Assembly: GCA_030431635.1 (NCBI GenBank)
Contig: JAUIIL010000002.1
Span: forward strand, 418,587 to 482,586
From: Bacteriovoracia bacterium
Lineage (GTDB): Bacteria > Bdellovibrionota > Bacteriovoracia > Bacteriovoracales > Bacteriovoracaceae
Length of the DNA stretch: 64,000 nucleotides
Reading direction: 5' to 3'
Each line of letters starts with the position of its first letter. Position 1 is the stretch's first letter. Below the pieces are notes generated by a model. It made no database searches. It saw only the letters and a list, made by a program, of their open reading frames with translations, and had not been told where the DNA came from. The position numbers and the translations under genes are program-made. Positions 56,676-64,000 of the stretch are shown here, piece after piece.

Positions 56676-57440
56676 TTAAAGATTTTTTTTCTTGGTGGCG
56701 ATGATTGCAACGTAGTAGAGAGCTTCTCCATGAACATTAAATCGGTGTTGATAACGACGATAAAGCTCGAGTTCAATGACTTCATTTTTAATCATTTCTT
56801 GAATGAGTTTTGAAAATGGACTTTGGTAAGAGTCTTTAAGAAATTGGTCTCGTATGTTAAAAACAATAAATCCATCTTGAGCGATAAGATTATAGGCCAC
56901 CTTAAAAGCATCAACAGGAATATCTCCAAAGCCCAAGGCCGCAACAGTGAAGAGAGTGTTAAACTGGTATTTTTTTAGAGTATCATAGTCTTTAGTTTTA
57001 AGTTTTGTAATATCTCCACAAATGTAGTCGGTGTAAACCCACGGCCTATCTCTCCAGTTCGCCTTTTTAGCTTCTTCAAGTAGATCACACCCAACAATGG
57101 CCCTAACTCCAATATCTTGTAGGGCCAGTCCACTCATTCCGTTACCGGCTCCAAAATCTAAAACTTTCAGCTCAGAGGGGTTCATTTTTTTTTCAATAAG
57201 AATTTCGCTTAAAAATTTTCCCATCCGGTAAGGAGAGTTGGTGCCAAGTGTTCTATAGAAGAGAGTTTCATAAAGACCAGGAATTTCATAAATTTCATGA
57301 TAATCATGAAACCTTATTTTTTTCCATTGTCCATTTATTTGAACTTCACACCATTCTTGATCTTGCTCTAATTCACCAGCTTGAGGGAAACGAATAGGGA
57401 AAGGGCCATTTTTGATAATATCATCGAAACTCTTTTTCAC
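56676..57440 (-). CDS. SAM-dependent methyltransferase
   Basis: 254 residues if the GTG at 57440 is used (VKKSFDDIIKNG gives a natural N-terminus); a TTG at 57485 is the alternative, and neither has a strong ribosome binding site. Motif I is VLDFGAGNGMSGLAL (about 87-101), followed by GCDLLEEA and a post-motif VAALGFGDIP. It belongs to the Methyltransf_11/25-like class; the substrate is unknown. Divergent from the glycosidase gene. Confidence 0.8.
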   Translation of the reverse strand: MKKSFDDIIKNGPFPIRFPQAGELEQDQEWCEVQINGQWKKIRFHDYHEIYEIPGLYETLFYRTLGTNSPYRMGKFLSEILIEKKMNPSELKVLDFGAGNGMSGLALQDIGVRAIVGCDLLEEAKKANWRDRPWVYTDYICGDITKLKTKDYDTLKKYQFNTLFTVAALGFGDIPVDAFKVAYNLIAQDGFIVFNIRDQFLKDSYQSPFSKLIQEMIKNEVIELELYRRYQHRFNVHGEALYYVAIIATKKKNL

Positions 57441-57596
57441 GGTAATAACAATAACACAGAGGAGATGCGAATGAAACCATTCCAATTATTAGGTAGTTAT
57501 AAAGAAATAATTTTTTTTGTCTAAACTTTATACACCATAATGTATTTTACATTTTGATTAAGGTCCGAAATGTTTTTTTGCTGTATGGTGGATAGT

Positions 57597-59129
57597 ATGA
57601 AGTTCGTTTCGCTGGTAATGCTTTTTTCTTTTTCCATAGTCTCTCACAGTAAAGAGATGAACTGCAACTTGCGTTTAAGAGAGTCTCTTTCCGTTCAAGA
57701 ATATTTAAAAAAATCACCCAGGGAATTGCAGCAACAAGTGAATGAAATTCACTCTGTCTTGTTTGATAATATAAAACAAACTCAAGGAAGCAGAATTTCT
57801 GGTTTAAGAATTGTGCCAACTTCAAGTAATCTTTATCCTTATGGTTGGGGATGGGACACTGCTCTTGCTGCAATGGGGATTGCGAAAAAAAATGTCGAAC
57901 TTGCAGTTAAAACGATGAACTATTATATCAAAGGTTCTCAGTGGATAGGAGTAGAAAACTATCATGAGGGAATGATCCCTCATATTTTTTTTAACGGAGG
58001 ATGGAGAAAAAAAGATTATTTCCCAGGGCCAGAGACCTATGGAACTTTAAATAACAAACTCGAATCTTCGACAATGGATCAACCTGCGGTCTGGGGATTG
58101 GCTCTAGAGGATATTTACCGTAAAGCTGTCAAAGAAAATAAACTTGGAATAGTAAAAAAGGATTTAGAAGAACTGATTACGAGAGTTGATAATTATCATC
58201 AATATATTTTAGATAAGCTAGATCCTCTGGGGATTTCTCTCCCTGTTATTCATCATCCTTGGCAAAGTGGTCGTGACAATGCCAAGGCATGGATAGGGCC
58301 TCTCTCAAGATTAAAAATTGAATCACCAAGTATTGAAGAGATTAAAAAATTAAGAAGAGACATTAAAGCACCTGAAGATATTCATCATAGGCCTTCAAAT
58401 GAGTTCTACCAACAAGTCATTTATCTCATTCAAAGAGCAAAAGAGAATAATTTTCGTCCTGCTTTTGAAGAGTTCTCCGTCGTTGATCCTTTGTACACAT
58501 CTATTCTTGTCTGGGCAGAGGAGAGCATGGCCTTTGTCGCTCAAAAAATTGGAAAAAACCAAACGGCCATGAGAGCAAGGAAAAGGGCCCAGAGAATAAG
58601 ACAGGCCATGAAAGATATCCTATGGAGTGAAGAGCTTGGTCGCTTTCAATATTTGGATGTAGCGAAAGTTCTTCAAGAAAAAGAGTTAATAGAGAAAATA
58701 GTTGTAAAAAAAGGTCTTTATGATCCAAATGATATAGGCTCTTATGCACCTATAATGTTGAAGGATGTTCCAGGAAATGAGGAAAAGCTTTTTAAAGAAC
58801 TAAAGAAAAACTATATCGATCCTTTTGAAGAAGAGTTTATTGGATTAACTTCTCTTTCTCCTCTGGATAAACTCTACGAGCCTCAACGTTACTGGATGGG
58901 GCCAATATGGAGTAATGTGAATTATTTTATGCTAGTGGGACAAGGACGTTATGAGAGGGGAGTAAAAGAGTATCTTAAACCCTATTTGAAAAAAGCTTTT
59001 TATCCTCTTTATAATAACGGTCCAGCGGAGCACTACAATGCCTCTTTGTCAGGGAAAGCAGAAGGAGCTGTGAATTTTAGTTGGGATGCAGCCCTTGCTC
59101 CTTATTTTTTGGAAGCGCTAAAAAAATAA
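57597..59129 (+). CDS. Secreted GH63-like (mannosylglycerate hydrolase-type) glycosidase
   Basis: 510 residues from the ATG at 57597, which opens a signal peptide (MKFVSLVMLFSFSIVSHS). (Alpha/alpha)6 toroid glycosidase features: YPYGWGWDTALAAMG (about 86-100), then HHPWQSGRDNAKAW with a catalytic Asp candidate, PQRYWMGPIWSNVNYFM and PAEHYNASLSG with a Glu candidate. The architecture matches GH63/MGH1-like enzymes acting on short alpha-glucosides or mannosylglycerate. The location is periplasmic. Its 3' end abuts the decayed region at 59.1 kb. Confidence 0.82.
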   Translation: MKFVSLVMLFSFSIVSHSKEMNCNLRLRESLSVQEYLKKSPRELQQQVNEIHSVLFDNIKQTQGSRISGLRIVPTSSNLYPYGWGWDTALAAMGIAKKNVELAVKTMNYYIKGSQWIGVENYHEGMIPHIFFNGGWRKKDYFPGPETYGTLNNKLESSTMDQPAVWGLALEDIYRKAVKENKLGIVKKDLEELITRVDNYHQYILDKLDPLGISLPVIHHPWQSGRDNAKAWIGPLSRLKIESPSIEEIKKLRRDIKAPEDIHHRPSNEFYQQVIYLIQRAKENNFRPAFEEFSVVDPLYTSILVWAEESMAFVAQKIGKNQTAMRARKRAQRIRQAMKDILWSEELGRFQYLDVAKVLQEKELIEKIVVKKGLYDPNDIGSYAPIMLKDVPGNEEKLFKELKKNYIDPFEEEFIGLTSLSPLDKLYEPQRYWMGPIWSNVNYFMLVGQGRYERGVKEYLKPYLKKAFYPLYNNGPAEHYNASLSGKAEGAVNFSWDAALAPYFLEALKK

Positions 59130-59273
59130 GGAGAGTTGAGCTATTCTTGCTAGCTTACCTTTAGCAACATAAAAGGAGAGCATTCTAGAGCTAATGCCGA
59201 AGCTATGAGCATCTTTTGTAGAGAAGCTCTTATTGTTATAAGCATCCCTAAGTGATTGAATTTTTGTCCTCAT
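59118..59273 (-). pseudogene. Truncated AbiEi-like antitoxin gene (5' fragment)
   Basis: 51 codons from the ATG at 59273: MRTKIQSLRDAYNNKSFSTK, then DAHSFGISSRMLSFYVAKGKLARI. This matches the N-terminal winged-helix of AbiEi-type antitoxins. The match stops at ARIA and the frame then runs into a TAG inside the end of the glycosidase gene. The rest of the antitoxin and any AbiEii toxin are missing, so this is a remnant. Its likely promoter (TTGACA, 17 bp, TATTCA) lies at 59357-59329. Confidence 0.65.
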
Positions 59274-59303
59274 AATGTAACTTTCTCATGTCTTTAAGTA
59301 TTG

Positions 59304-59357
59304 TTGACATATATATATTACATCATTTTGAATATTGTTGTAATAATTTTATGTCAA
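59304..59357. repeat. 18 bp imperfect inverted repeat around an 18 bp spacer
   Basis: TTGACATATATATATTAC (59304-59321) pairs with the reverse complement of GTAATAATTTTATGTCAA (59340-59357) at 14 of 18 positions, with TTGACATA and ATTAC conserved in both arms. It could be a recombinase or repressor site, or two divergent promoter -35 regions. Confidence 0.45.
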
Positions 59358-59465
59358 AAAAAATATATAACATAATAAAACTACATATAGTTTGTGTAAC
59401 ATTCTGAAATTAATCAAGGTATTGTGAAATTTGAAAGTTTTCGGATAATTCGGAACTATTAAATG

Positions 59466-59487
59466 GAGCGGGTAATAGTACCCGCTC
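59466..59487 (-). terminator. Hairpin directly after the integrase gene
   Basis: GAGCGGGTA and TACCCGCTC form a perfect 9 bp GC-rich stem with a 4 nt loop, starting 2 bp after the integrase stop. Only a weak T stretch follows on the minus strand. Confidence 0.55.
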
Positions 59488-59489
59488 AA

Positions 59490-60320
59490 CTAACTGTTTT
59501 TACAAGTAATTTTTTTTAACTGGTAAGCATTGGTAAGCAGCAGATTATTTTGTCCAAACATAGGGATGACATTCTCAAAATCCTCAGGCTTTGGAATAGA
59601 AAGCTCTAGAGCGTCCGCGGCCCCATTCACATCCTGCGCAACTGGCCTGAGATAACGCATCGTTGTTTTGCTAGTTGCATGTCCCGCGATTTTCATAACT
59701 TTGGCCAAAGGGACTCCTTTTATCAGAAGTTGAGTGATGAAAGTTGCTCTGAGATCATGAAACTTAACAGGTGTAATATCAATACTAGTGCAAAACTTTT
59801 TTAGTATTCTAGATTGATCTCCCCAATTCCACTCAGTAATCCTATTCAAGACATAGCCGCTTTGAGTCTCTGATTTTGCTCTTAGCCTTCTAAGAAATAT
59901 CATCAACTCGTCGGAAATAGGAATAAAGCGATTTTTACAGTTCTTGGTAGAGCCAAGGCCATTTTTAACGGACCATGATTTACTAACTGTAATGACTCTA
60001 TTTTCAAAATCAATGTCAGTCCAAGTAAGGGCATAAAGTTCACCGTTTCTCATTCCAGTCATAAGAGCAAGTGACCAATGATTGGCCCAAGGGCTTTTTT
60101 GTTTAAAGGCCTCAGTTAAAAGCAAGTTTATCTCAGTTCTGTTTAAAACTAATTGCTTTGCTTCTGGAACTTTGACTTTTATTCCTTTTGCTGGATTTCT
60201 GGGAATGACATTATCTTCAACTGCCATTTCAAACACTCGTTTTATATGTTTTAAAACATCTCTACGAGTACATAGACTTAATGGTCCTAGCTTTGTGTAA
60301 ATAAGATCATCTCTATACCC
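59490..60320 (-). pseudogene. Tyrosine recombinase/integrase, 5'-truncated
   Basis: The open frame gives 276 codons after a TGA at 60321-60323. The whole catalytic domain is present: Arg in GMRNGEL, Lys in GSTKNCKNR, HDLR (His, Arg), GHA and the nucleophile Tyr in MRYLRP. The core-binding domain survives only as its last part (LCTRRDVLKHIKRVFEMAVED...) and the N-terminal arm-binding domain is absent. No ATG precedes GTG 60236 (248 residues if used). The gene has therefore lost its 5' end. It faces other gene fragments, so the element it served is decayed. Confidence 0.8.
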
Positions 60321-60418
60321 TCACAAGAAATACAGTTTCAAGAGATTTGAAAAAAGCTAGTGAATCTGGACAGATTAATTCAAAAGGTGAAAAAAATCAG
60401 AAAAGATACTGGCTTTAA
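60305..60418 (+). pseudogene. Fragment resembling a Fic-protein C-terminal winged helix
   Basis: 37 codons after a TAA: TLTRNTVSRDLKKASESGQI, then NSKGEKNQKRYWL and stop. The SRNTVSRDLKKL..G.I pattern followed by a ..RYxL end is how many Fic/DOC-family proteins and related regulators terminate. No start or upstream domain remains. It overlaps the next fragment in another frame, so one of the two may be a chance reading. Confidence 0.4.
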
Positions 60419-60536
60419 GTATAAAAAGGCAGGAGTTAATGCAACGAAACTATTTGATGAAAACGAATATCAGCTAGATATGTTTGAAATACTTAAAAGT
60501 GCCTCATGTTTAATATCTCATCAAGACGGGTTGTGA
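60351..60536 (+). pseudogene. Fragment resembling the C-terminus of UmuC/ImpB-type polymerase
   Basis: 61 codons ending at the TGA 60534-60536. The segment TGFKYKKAGVNATKLFDE, followed by NEYQLDMFE, resembles the little-finger and beta-clamp-binding end of UmuC (YKKAGV.L..L......QLxLF). QLDMF is a good beta-clamp motif. No upstream polymerase sequence is present, so this is a 3' remnant. Its last codons enter the large hairpin at 60509-60563. Confidence 0.5.
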
Positions 60537-60563
60537 AATTACCCTTCTTGATGAGATATTAAA
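60509..60563. repeat. Long hairpin: 22 bp stem, one mismatch, 11 nt loop
   Basis: The left arm ends AATCTC-type TCATCAAGACGGG (to 60530) and the right arm starts CCCTTCTTGATGAG (from 60542). The arms pair over 22 bp with a single mismatch (C/T). It follows the umuC-like fragment stop, so it may have been its terminator, but no T-run follows on either strand. Confidence 0.6.
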
Positions 60564-60696
60564 AATTGCGATCTAGTTTGAAGAAAATTAATGCATAACA
60601 TAGAAATTATCATTGCAAACAATTGTAATAACAGAGTTTAAAATTCCTTTAACTTTGAATTGCAAGTTAATATAAGAGATTACGTCTTGGACATCC
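60564..60696. other. Non-coding stretch before the lipoprotein/hydrolase unit
   Basis: No frame with start and ribosome binding site was found between the hairpin and the promoter at 60697. A second weak promoter pair, TTTAAC and TATAAG 17 bp apart, occurs at about 60648-60676. Confidence 0.5.
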
Positions 60697-60725
60697 TTGA
60701 AAGTAATAATGACATCGCTTATGAT
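60697..60725 (+). promoter_or_regulatory. Promoter of the lipoprotein/hydrolase unit
   Basis: TTGAAA (60697-60702) and TATGAT (60720-60725) are 17 bp apart, giving a start about 22 nt before the ATG at 60754, which has AAAAGGA 7 nt upstream. Confidence 0.6.
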
Positions 60726-60753
60726 TTTTTCATACACGAGAAAAGGAATTTAA

Positions 60754-62058
60754 ATGTTATCTCAATTAGCTAGATGTGGTTATCTTTTAATTACCGTTTT
60801 AATTTTGCAAGGCTGCTTCCCCAAAAAAGATGTTTGGAACTTTGCCATAAATAGTCCACAAAACAATACTCAAATAAAACAAAATAGCAGTAACTCTATT
60901 ATAGTTTTTGGCCGTTTTTATCTAGAAAAAGCAAGCCTTACAGATAAAGAAAAAGAAAAATTATTAAGTAAAGCAAAAAGTCTTTCTGAGGAAGATAAGG
61001 AAGAACTTAGGTCAAAACTTAGTACAATTTCAGATAAAGAACTTAAGTCTTTCTTAAGTAAAGAATTTAAATCTGAAACTAAGGACAAAAAGATACCAAG
61101 ACTAAAGGGAACTCTTATATGCAACAAAGTTAAAGGAACTATAACACAAATCGGCTCCTATGGTTCCTGGGTTGTTAGAGGTGTGAAGTTGAAAGAAGGC
61201 TTAAATACAATTACATGTTCTTTCTATGATAAAAAAAGAACTATAAAAAGAAGAGTTTCTGTAACTTACAATGAAGTTGATGAGAGCTTACCTGTTGCTG
61301 TTTTAAATGTAACTAAAAGCAGTTGTGATAGTCCTTGCACTGTTACTTTAAATGCTAGTGCATCAAAGCCAGGAGTTGGAGGGGCTATTTCGGAGTATAT
61401 TTTTGAAACAGGAGATGGGAAAAAGGTGATCTCTCAATCTCCATCAATAGAGCATACTTATTATAACTATCTACCTGAATCTACAAATAATAGCACTGTG
61501 AGCTTCAAAGCTAAATTAAAGGTTGTTCAGGCCGACATGAAAGAAAGCTCAGTTGTTGAGAAGCTTATTACTGTTAACGCAACTAATACTCTACCGACAA
61601 TTGACGGAGGTGACCTAATCCCCCCTCCACCAAATGAAGAACTTAATGACTCAACTCTCAAGGGCATTGACATAGACAACGATGGGGTTAGAGATGACGT
61701 AGAGTTGTGGATTAATCGAACCTATTCAGATAGTGCCGATATTAGGAGGGCGCTAAAGCAAAATGCAAAGAATCTTCAAAGAAAGCTTGATTTTATAGAT
61801 GATAAAGAAGCTTCAATAGAATCAACTAAAAACGCGTTACGTGAAGCTGAATGCCTATATCATGTTCTAAATTACGAGATGTTAAGAGCTTCTAAAGTTA
61901 GTAAGTCTTTACGCGTGATTTTTTTCAATACAAGGGCAAGGCTAATAGCAGAGGATAAGATTTCCACAGACTTTAATGGCCAAAGCTTGCCTGAAAGACC
62001 AGGAAAAGATGAGAACTATGGTTGTAGTTTTAACTTAACCAAAAAAGGTGCTAAATAA
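60754..62058 (+). CDS. Lipoprotein with PKD-like and Ca-binding-type segments
   Basis: 434 residues. The signal ends LILQGC (Cys21), a good lipobox. A Lys/Glu/Ser-rich helical part (about 55-105) comes next, then a beta domain with Cys pair (LICNK, ITCSF), then a PKD-like domain (SKSSCDSPCTVTLNASASK ... FETGDGKK...HTYYNY, about 185-250), then DIDNDGVRDDVE (about 308-319), a thrombospondin type-3/EF-like calcium site. The tail is helical. The gene is coupled to the hydrolase gene by a 1 bp TAATG overlap. Function unknown; it may act as a surface partner of the hydrolase. Confidence 0.75.
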   Translation: MLSQLARCGYLLITVLILQGCFPKKDVWNFAINSPQNNTQIKQNSSNSIIVFGRFYLEKASLTDKEKEKLLSKAKSLSEEDKEELRSKLSTISDKELKSFLSKEFKSETKDKKIPRLKGTLICNKVKGTITQIGSYGSWVVRGVKLKEGLNTITCSFYDKKRTIKRRVSVTYNEVDESLPVAVLNVTKSSCDSPCTVTLNASASKPGVGGAISEYIFETGDGKKVISQSPSIEHTYYNYLPESTNNSTVSFKAKLKVVQADMKESSVVEKLITVNATNTLPTIDGGDLIPPPPNEELNDSTLKGIDIDNDGVRDDVELWINRTYSDSADIRRALKQNAKNLQRKLDFIDDKEASIESTKNALREAECLYHVLNYEMLRASKVSKSLRVIFFNTRARLIAEDKISTDFNGQSLPERPGKDENYGCSFNLTKKGAK

Positions 62059-63809
62059 TGAAGACGGTTTTTATTACCTATTTAATTAGTTTAGTTGCAC
62101 TTTCTCAAGAAACCGGCACAACTATGACTTTCGTTAATGGTGTTCAAACTAGCGAGGACTCATATCAGATAAACTCAATACAATTAGAGTCAATCGCCAA
62201 AAAAGCTAAGGATTCTCTCGATCCTAAAGGAATTCTTTATTTTGATTCTTTGTATAATCGAACCGAAGGTGTTTCTGATCTGATGGAAGTTGCTATACAA
62301 AGAGCAATCGAGCTATACCCGGGAATATTACAAAAAATCTTGTATAAAATGTGGAGTTCATATCTACGCTTTGGAGATATATCAGATGATCTTAGCGAGG
62401 GAAGAGATCTGAGCTTACTGAGGGCAAGCTGGAATCAAGTTGCTTCTGAAATCAGCTCATTATCACCCTTATCTCAAGATACTATATTACTTGCTCAGAA
62501 AATTGGTGGACACTTAAAATCTGGTAACCGCTCAATTGTCATTTCACATTCTCAAGGTAATCTATTTGCAAATTCTGCTTATGCGGTATTAAAAGAGAGC
62601 GAAGTAAATGATAAGCTTGGGTTTTATGGAAATTTAATGGTTGCCTCACCAACTTCTATTTCAAATGCTCCAAATAATGATTACATCACAATGACATCAG
62701 ATTTAATTATTAACGCACTCCCTGATACCTTTACCGCAAACTACTCACACGACAACTCTGATTATGCTCTCATTGATCCAACCGGGCACGGTTTTATTGA
62801 GATCTACTCTAACCCATCAATAAATGGGGCCTCGGTTACTAACCCAACGGCCTTTAAAAGTATGGACCAAGTCTTATCTGAACTCTTAATTAATGTCGCC
62901 GAACAACTAGAGGTTCCTTCTCGTTGTGAAGGCGAGGCTACCCTAGCTCATCCCAATGGCGGAGGCCTTGTTTCTGTTAATTCGATAGTTGATGATAGAG
63001 TTTTTGTAGGACCTAACGCAACGATATGTGGTAACTCCAAAATTGGTCATTTAACAAAAGAGCCAAAAGCTAGAATAGCTATCAGTGGGAACGCTTTTAT
63101 TAAAGATTCTCGAGTTGAGTATAATCTTCAAGATTTTGAAATTACTCATGATAATACTGATTTTGAAATAAATATATCTGGTGATGCACAAGTTATTCAA
63201 TCTGCAATCATTATCAGACATAGAGAAAAATATAAAGATTTCATAAATTATATAAGTAAAATTAATGTAACAGATAGAGCTATATTAAATGGATTTAATA
63301 CTCAAGGTAAAACATTTCCGGGAATTATTCTGTCATGTGATTCTTTTGTAAGAAGAAACACTCAAAATACTCCAGGAACTTTCGATTGTAGGATCGACAT
63401 TAATGAAAATGCAGAATTGATTTCAAACCTAGGGGGAGCCAGCCAAATTAGAGTTTTTGCAGGAAACGGCTTACAATCTTTTTACCGCCCCGAAAGAGTT
63501 TTGGCACAAAGCAAGATTCTTATAACAGACAATGCTTTGGTTGAGGGCAGAGTCAATATTTCAAGCTATTCTTCCTTAAGTGAACCAATGTATTTTTCAA
63601 GTGTTGATATTTCGGGTAATTCTCATATTTTTGGACTAACAAATTTAACAACGGGTAATTATTTTGGAAGATTTGGTACCTCTGAGTTAATTATTACTGA
63701 TGATGCAAGAGTTTGTGACATAAGTTTGCAGCCCTCTGGAGTTGGAAATGGGGGGGCAACTGATACACTTGGAATTTTAACAATTACTGATGGTACATAT
63801 TGTAACTAA
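62058..63809 (+). CDS. Secreted alpha/beta-hydrolase with beta-helix C-terminal repeats
   Basis: 583 residues with a short signal peptide (about 1-16). The N-terminal half (about 20-280) resembles serine hydrolases: TFVNGVQTSEDS start motif, nucleophile Ser165 in ISHSQGN, a candidate Asp near 215 and a candidate His244 in PTGHGF. The C-terminal half (about 290-583) shows at least seven short repeats such as ISGNAFI, ISGDAQV, VTDRAIL, INENAEL, ITDNALV, ISGNSHI and ITDDARV, the rung pattern of beta-helix proteins. It ends in a Cys. Substrate (lipid or ester) unknown. Confidence 0.75.
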   Translation: MKTVFITYLISLVALSQETGTTMTFVNGVQTSEDSYQINSIQLESIAKKAKDSLDPKGILYFDSLYNRTEGVSDLMEVAIQRAIELYPGILQKILYKMWSSYLRFGDISDDLSEGRDLSLLRASWNQVASEISSLSPLSQDTILLAQKIGGHLKSGNRSIVISHSQGNLFANSAYAVLKESEVNDKLGFYGNLMVASPTSISNAPNNDYITMTSDLIINALPDTFTANYSHDNSDYALIDPTGHGFIEIYSNPSINGASVTNPTAFKSMDQVLSELLINVAEQLEVPSRCEGEATLAHPNGGGLVSVNSIVDDRVFVGPNATICGNSKIGHLTKEPKARIAISGNAFIKDSRVEYNLQDFEITHDNTDFEINISGDAQVIQSAIIIRHREKYKDFINYISKINVTDRAILNGFNTQGKTFPGIILSCDSFVRRNTQNTPGTFDCRIDINENAELISNLGGASQIRVFAGNGLQSFYRPERVLAQSKILITDNALVEGRVNISSYSSLSEPMYFSSVDISGNSHIFGLTNLTTGNYFGRFGTSELIITDDARVCDISLQPSGVGNGGATDTLGILTITDGTYCN

Positions 63810-63873
63810 GCTTTTAATTTTTGGTAATAGAGTTTAAATATAACTTATGATGAAATATTTAGCATTATTAATC
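63810..63873. other. Short spacer before the insertion sequence
   Basis: 64 bp of A/T-rich sequence between the hydrolase stop and the IS end; no gene or clear hairpin. Confidence 0.5.
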
Positions 63874-64000
63874 TGAACTGAGCCCCGTTGACTAGACAGT
63901 TCGCCCCCATATTTTCTGAATAGGACGATTAGCCGGGTTTATCTTTAAGACTTCTGATTCAAACTCTTCAGGGCTTTTATAGCCTAAAGATGAATGAAGT
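63874..64000 (-). mobile_element. IS3-family insertion sequence, one end
   Basis: The end TGAACTGAGCCCC... is an IS3-type terminal repeat and is followed 6 bp later by the transposase stop. The element continues past the window edge. Confidence 0.7.
63892..64000 (-). CDS. IS3-family transposase OrfB, C-terminal end (partial)
   Basis: The visible 35 codons read LHSSLGYKSPEEFE, then ESEVLKINPANRPIQKIW and a few residues to the TAG. The LHS.LGY.SPEEFE motif is the hallmark end of the IS3-family integrase catalytic domain (last part of DDE). The gene runs on the minus strand and enters the window from the right. Confidence 0.8.
   Translation of the reverse strand, partial: LHSSLGYKSPEEFESEVLKINPANRPIQKIWGRTV

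Larger units (their letters stand above)
59274..59489. other. AT-rich gap with inverted repeats, no gene seen
   Basis: No credible coding frame. It holds an 18 bp imperfect inverted repeat at 59304-59357, a -35/-10 pair for the antitoxin fragment in the right arm, and the hairpin at 59466-59487 that follows the integrase. The rest is A/T-rich and features nothing I can name. Confidence 0.6.

Noticed and set aside
60509..60563. Hairpin as an integron attC site
   Set aside because: It lacks the GTTRRRY-type core sites and extrahelical bases of attC and has no integron integrase nearby.

Overview
The window is 64 kb of AT-rich, densely coding Gram-negative DNA. Short spacers, frequent 1-50 bp gene overlaps, LPS Kdo genes, lipoproteins with Gram-negative lipoboxes, a monomeric isocitrate dehydrogenase and many small secreted proteins without a recognisable family suggest a low-GC member of the Bdellovibrionota, for example a Bacteriovorax/Halobacteriovorax-like predator. 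That assignment is an inference from gene content and style; there is no rRNA gene in the window to settle it.

Layout. 1-2.8 kb: an ABC-2 exporter (permease cut by the window edge, ATPase), an RlmI-like rRNA methyltransferase and a small protein, all on the minus strand. 2.8-9.8 kb: a compact, divergent Tad/Flp-type pilus or secretion locus on the minus strand (Flp prepilin, three small prepilin-like or membrane proteins, a short CpaB-like protein, secretin, CpaF ATPase). It faces a plus-strand ettA and a TadB/TadC-like membrane protein. A 42-residue basic protein gene with its own promoter and terminator sits inside this locus on the opposite strand. 9.9-19 kb: a SPOR protein, purB, then the kdsB-pyrG-kdsA-kdsC cluster, which supplies CMP-Kdo, with CTP synthase embedded in it. 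19-28 kb: a Sua5-type threonylcarbamoyl-AMP synthase, a large secreted protein, a YbeD-like protein, gpsA, dsbD, a cobalamin-binding-like protein, a tiny lipoprotein and rsgA. 28-45 kb: tRNA-Arg(UCU), a hybrid histidine kinase, a TRL-like lipoprotein, an M24 peptidase-like protein, a large gluzincin/propeller/barrel surface protein, EamA and NhaC transporters, an acyltransferase, PilZ, cyclophilin, recJ and secreted proteins. 45-59 kb: convergent ppk and ppx, a DedA-like protein, an ATP-grasp protein, mtnP, a DEAD-box helicase fused to KH and R3H-like domains, a DTW-domain protein, a cupin, monomeric icd, a methyltransferase and a GH63-like glycosidase.

59.1-64 kb is an accessory, partly decayed region. 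It holds a truncated AbiEi-like antitoxin gene, a 5'-truncated tyrosine integrase, fragments resembling the C-termini of a Fic-associated winged helix and of UmuC, and a strong orphan hairpin. It continues with an intact two-gene unit (PKD/Ca-binding lipoprotein plus a secreted serine hydrolase with a beta-helix tail) and ends in an IS3-family element.

The most interesting items are the reduced Tad locus with its embedded basic-protein gene, the helicase-KH-R3H fusion (with no normal start codon), the protease-propeller-barrel protein, and the lipoprotein/hydrolase pair. No CRISPR array and no rRNA were seen.
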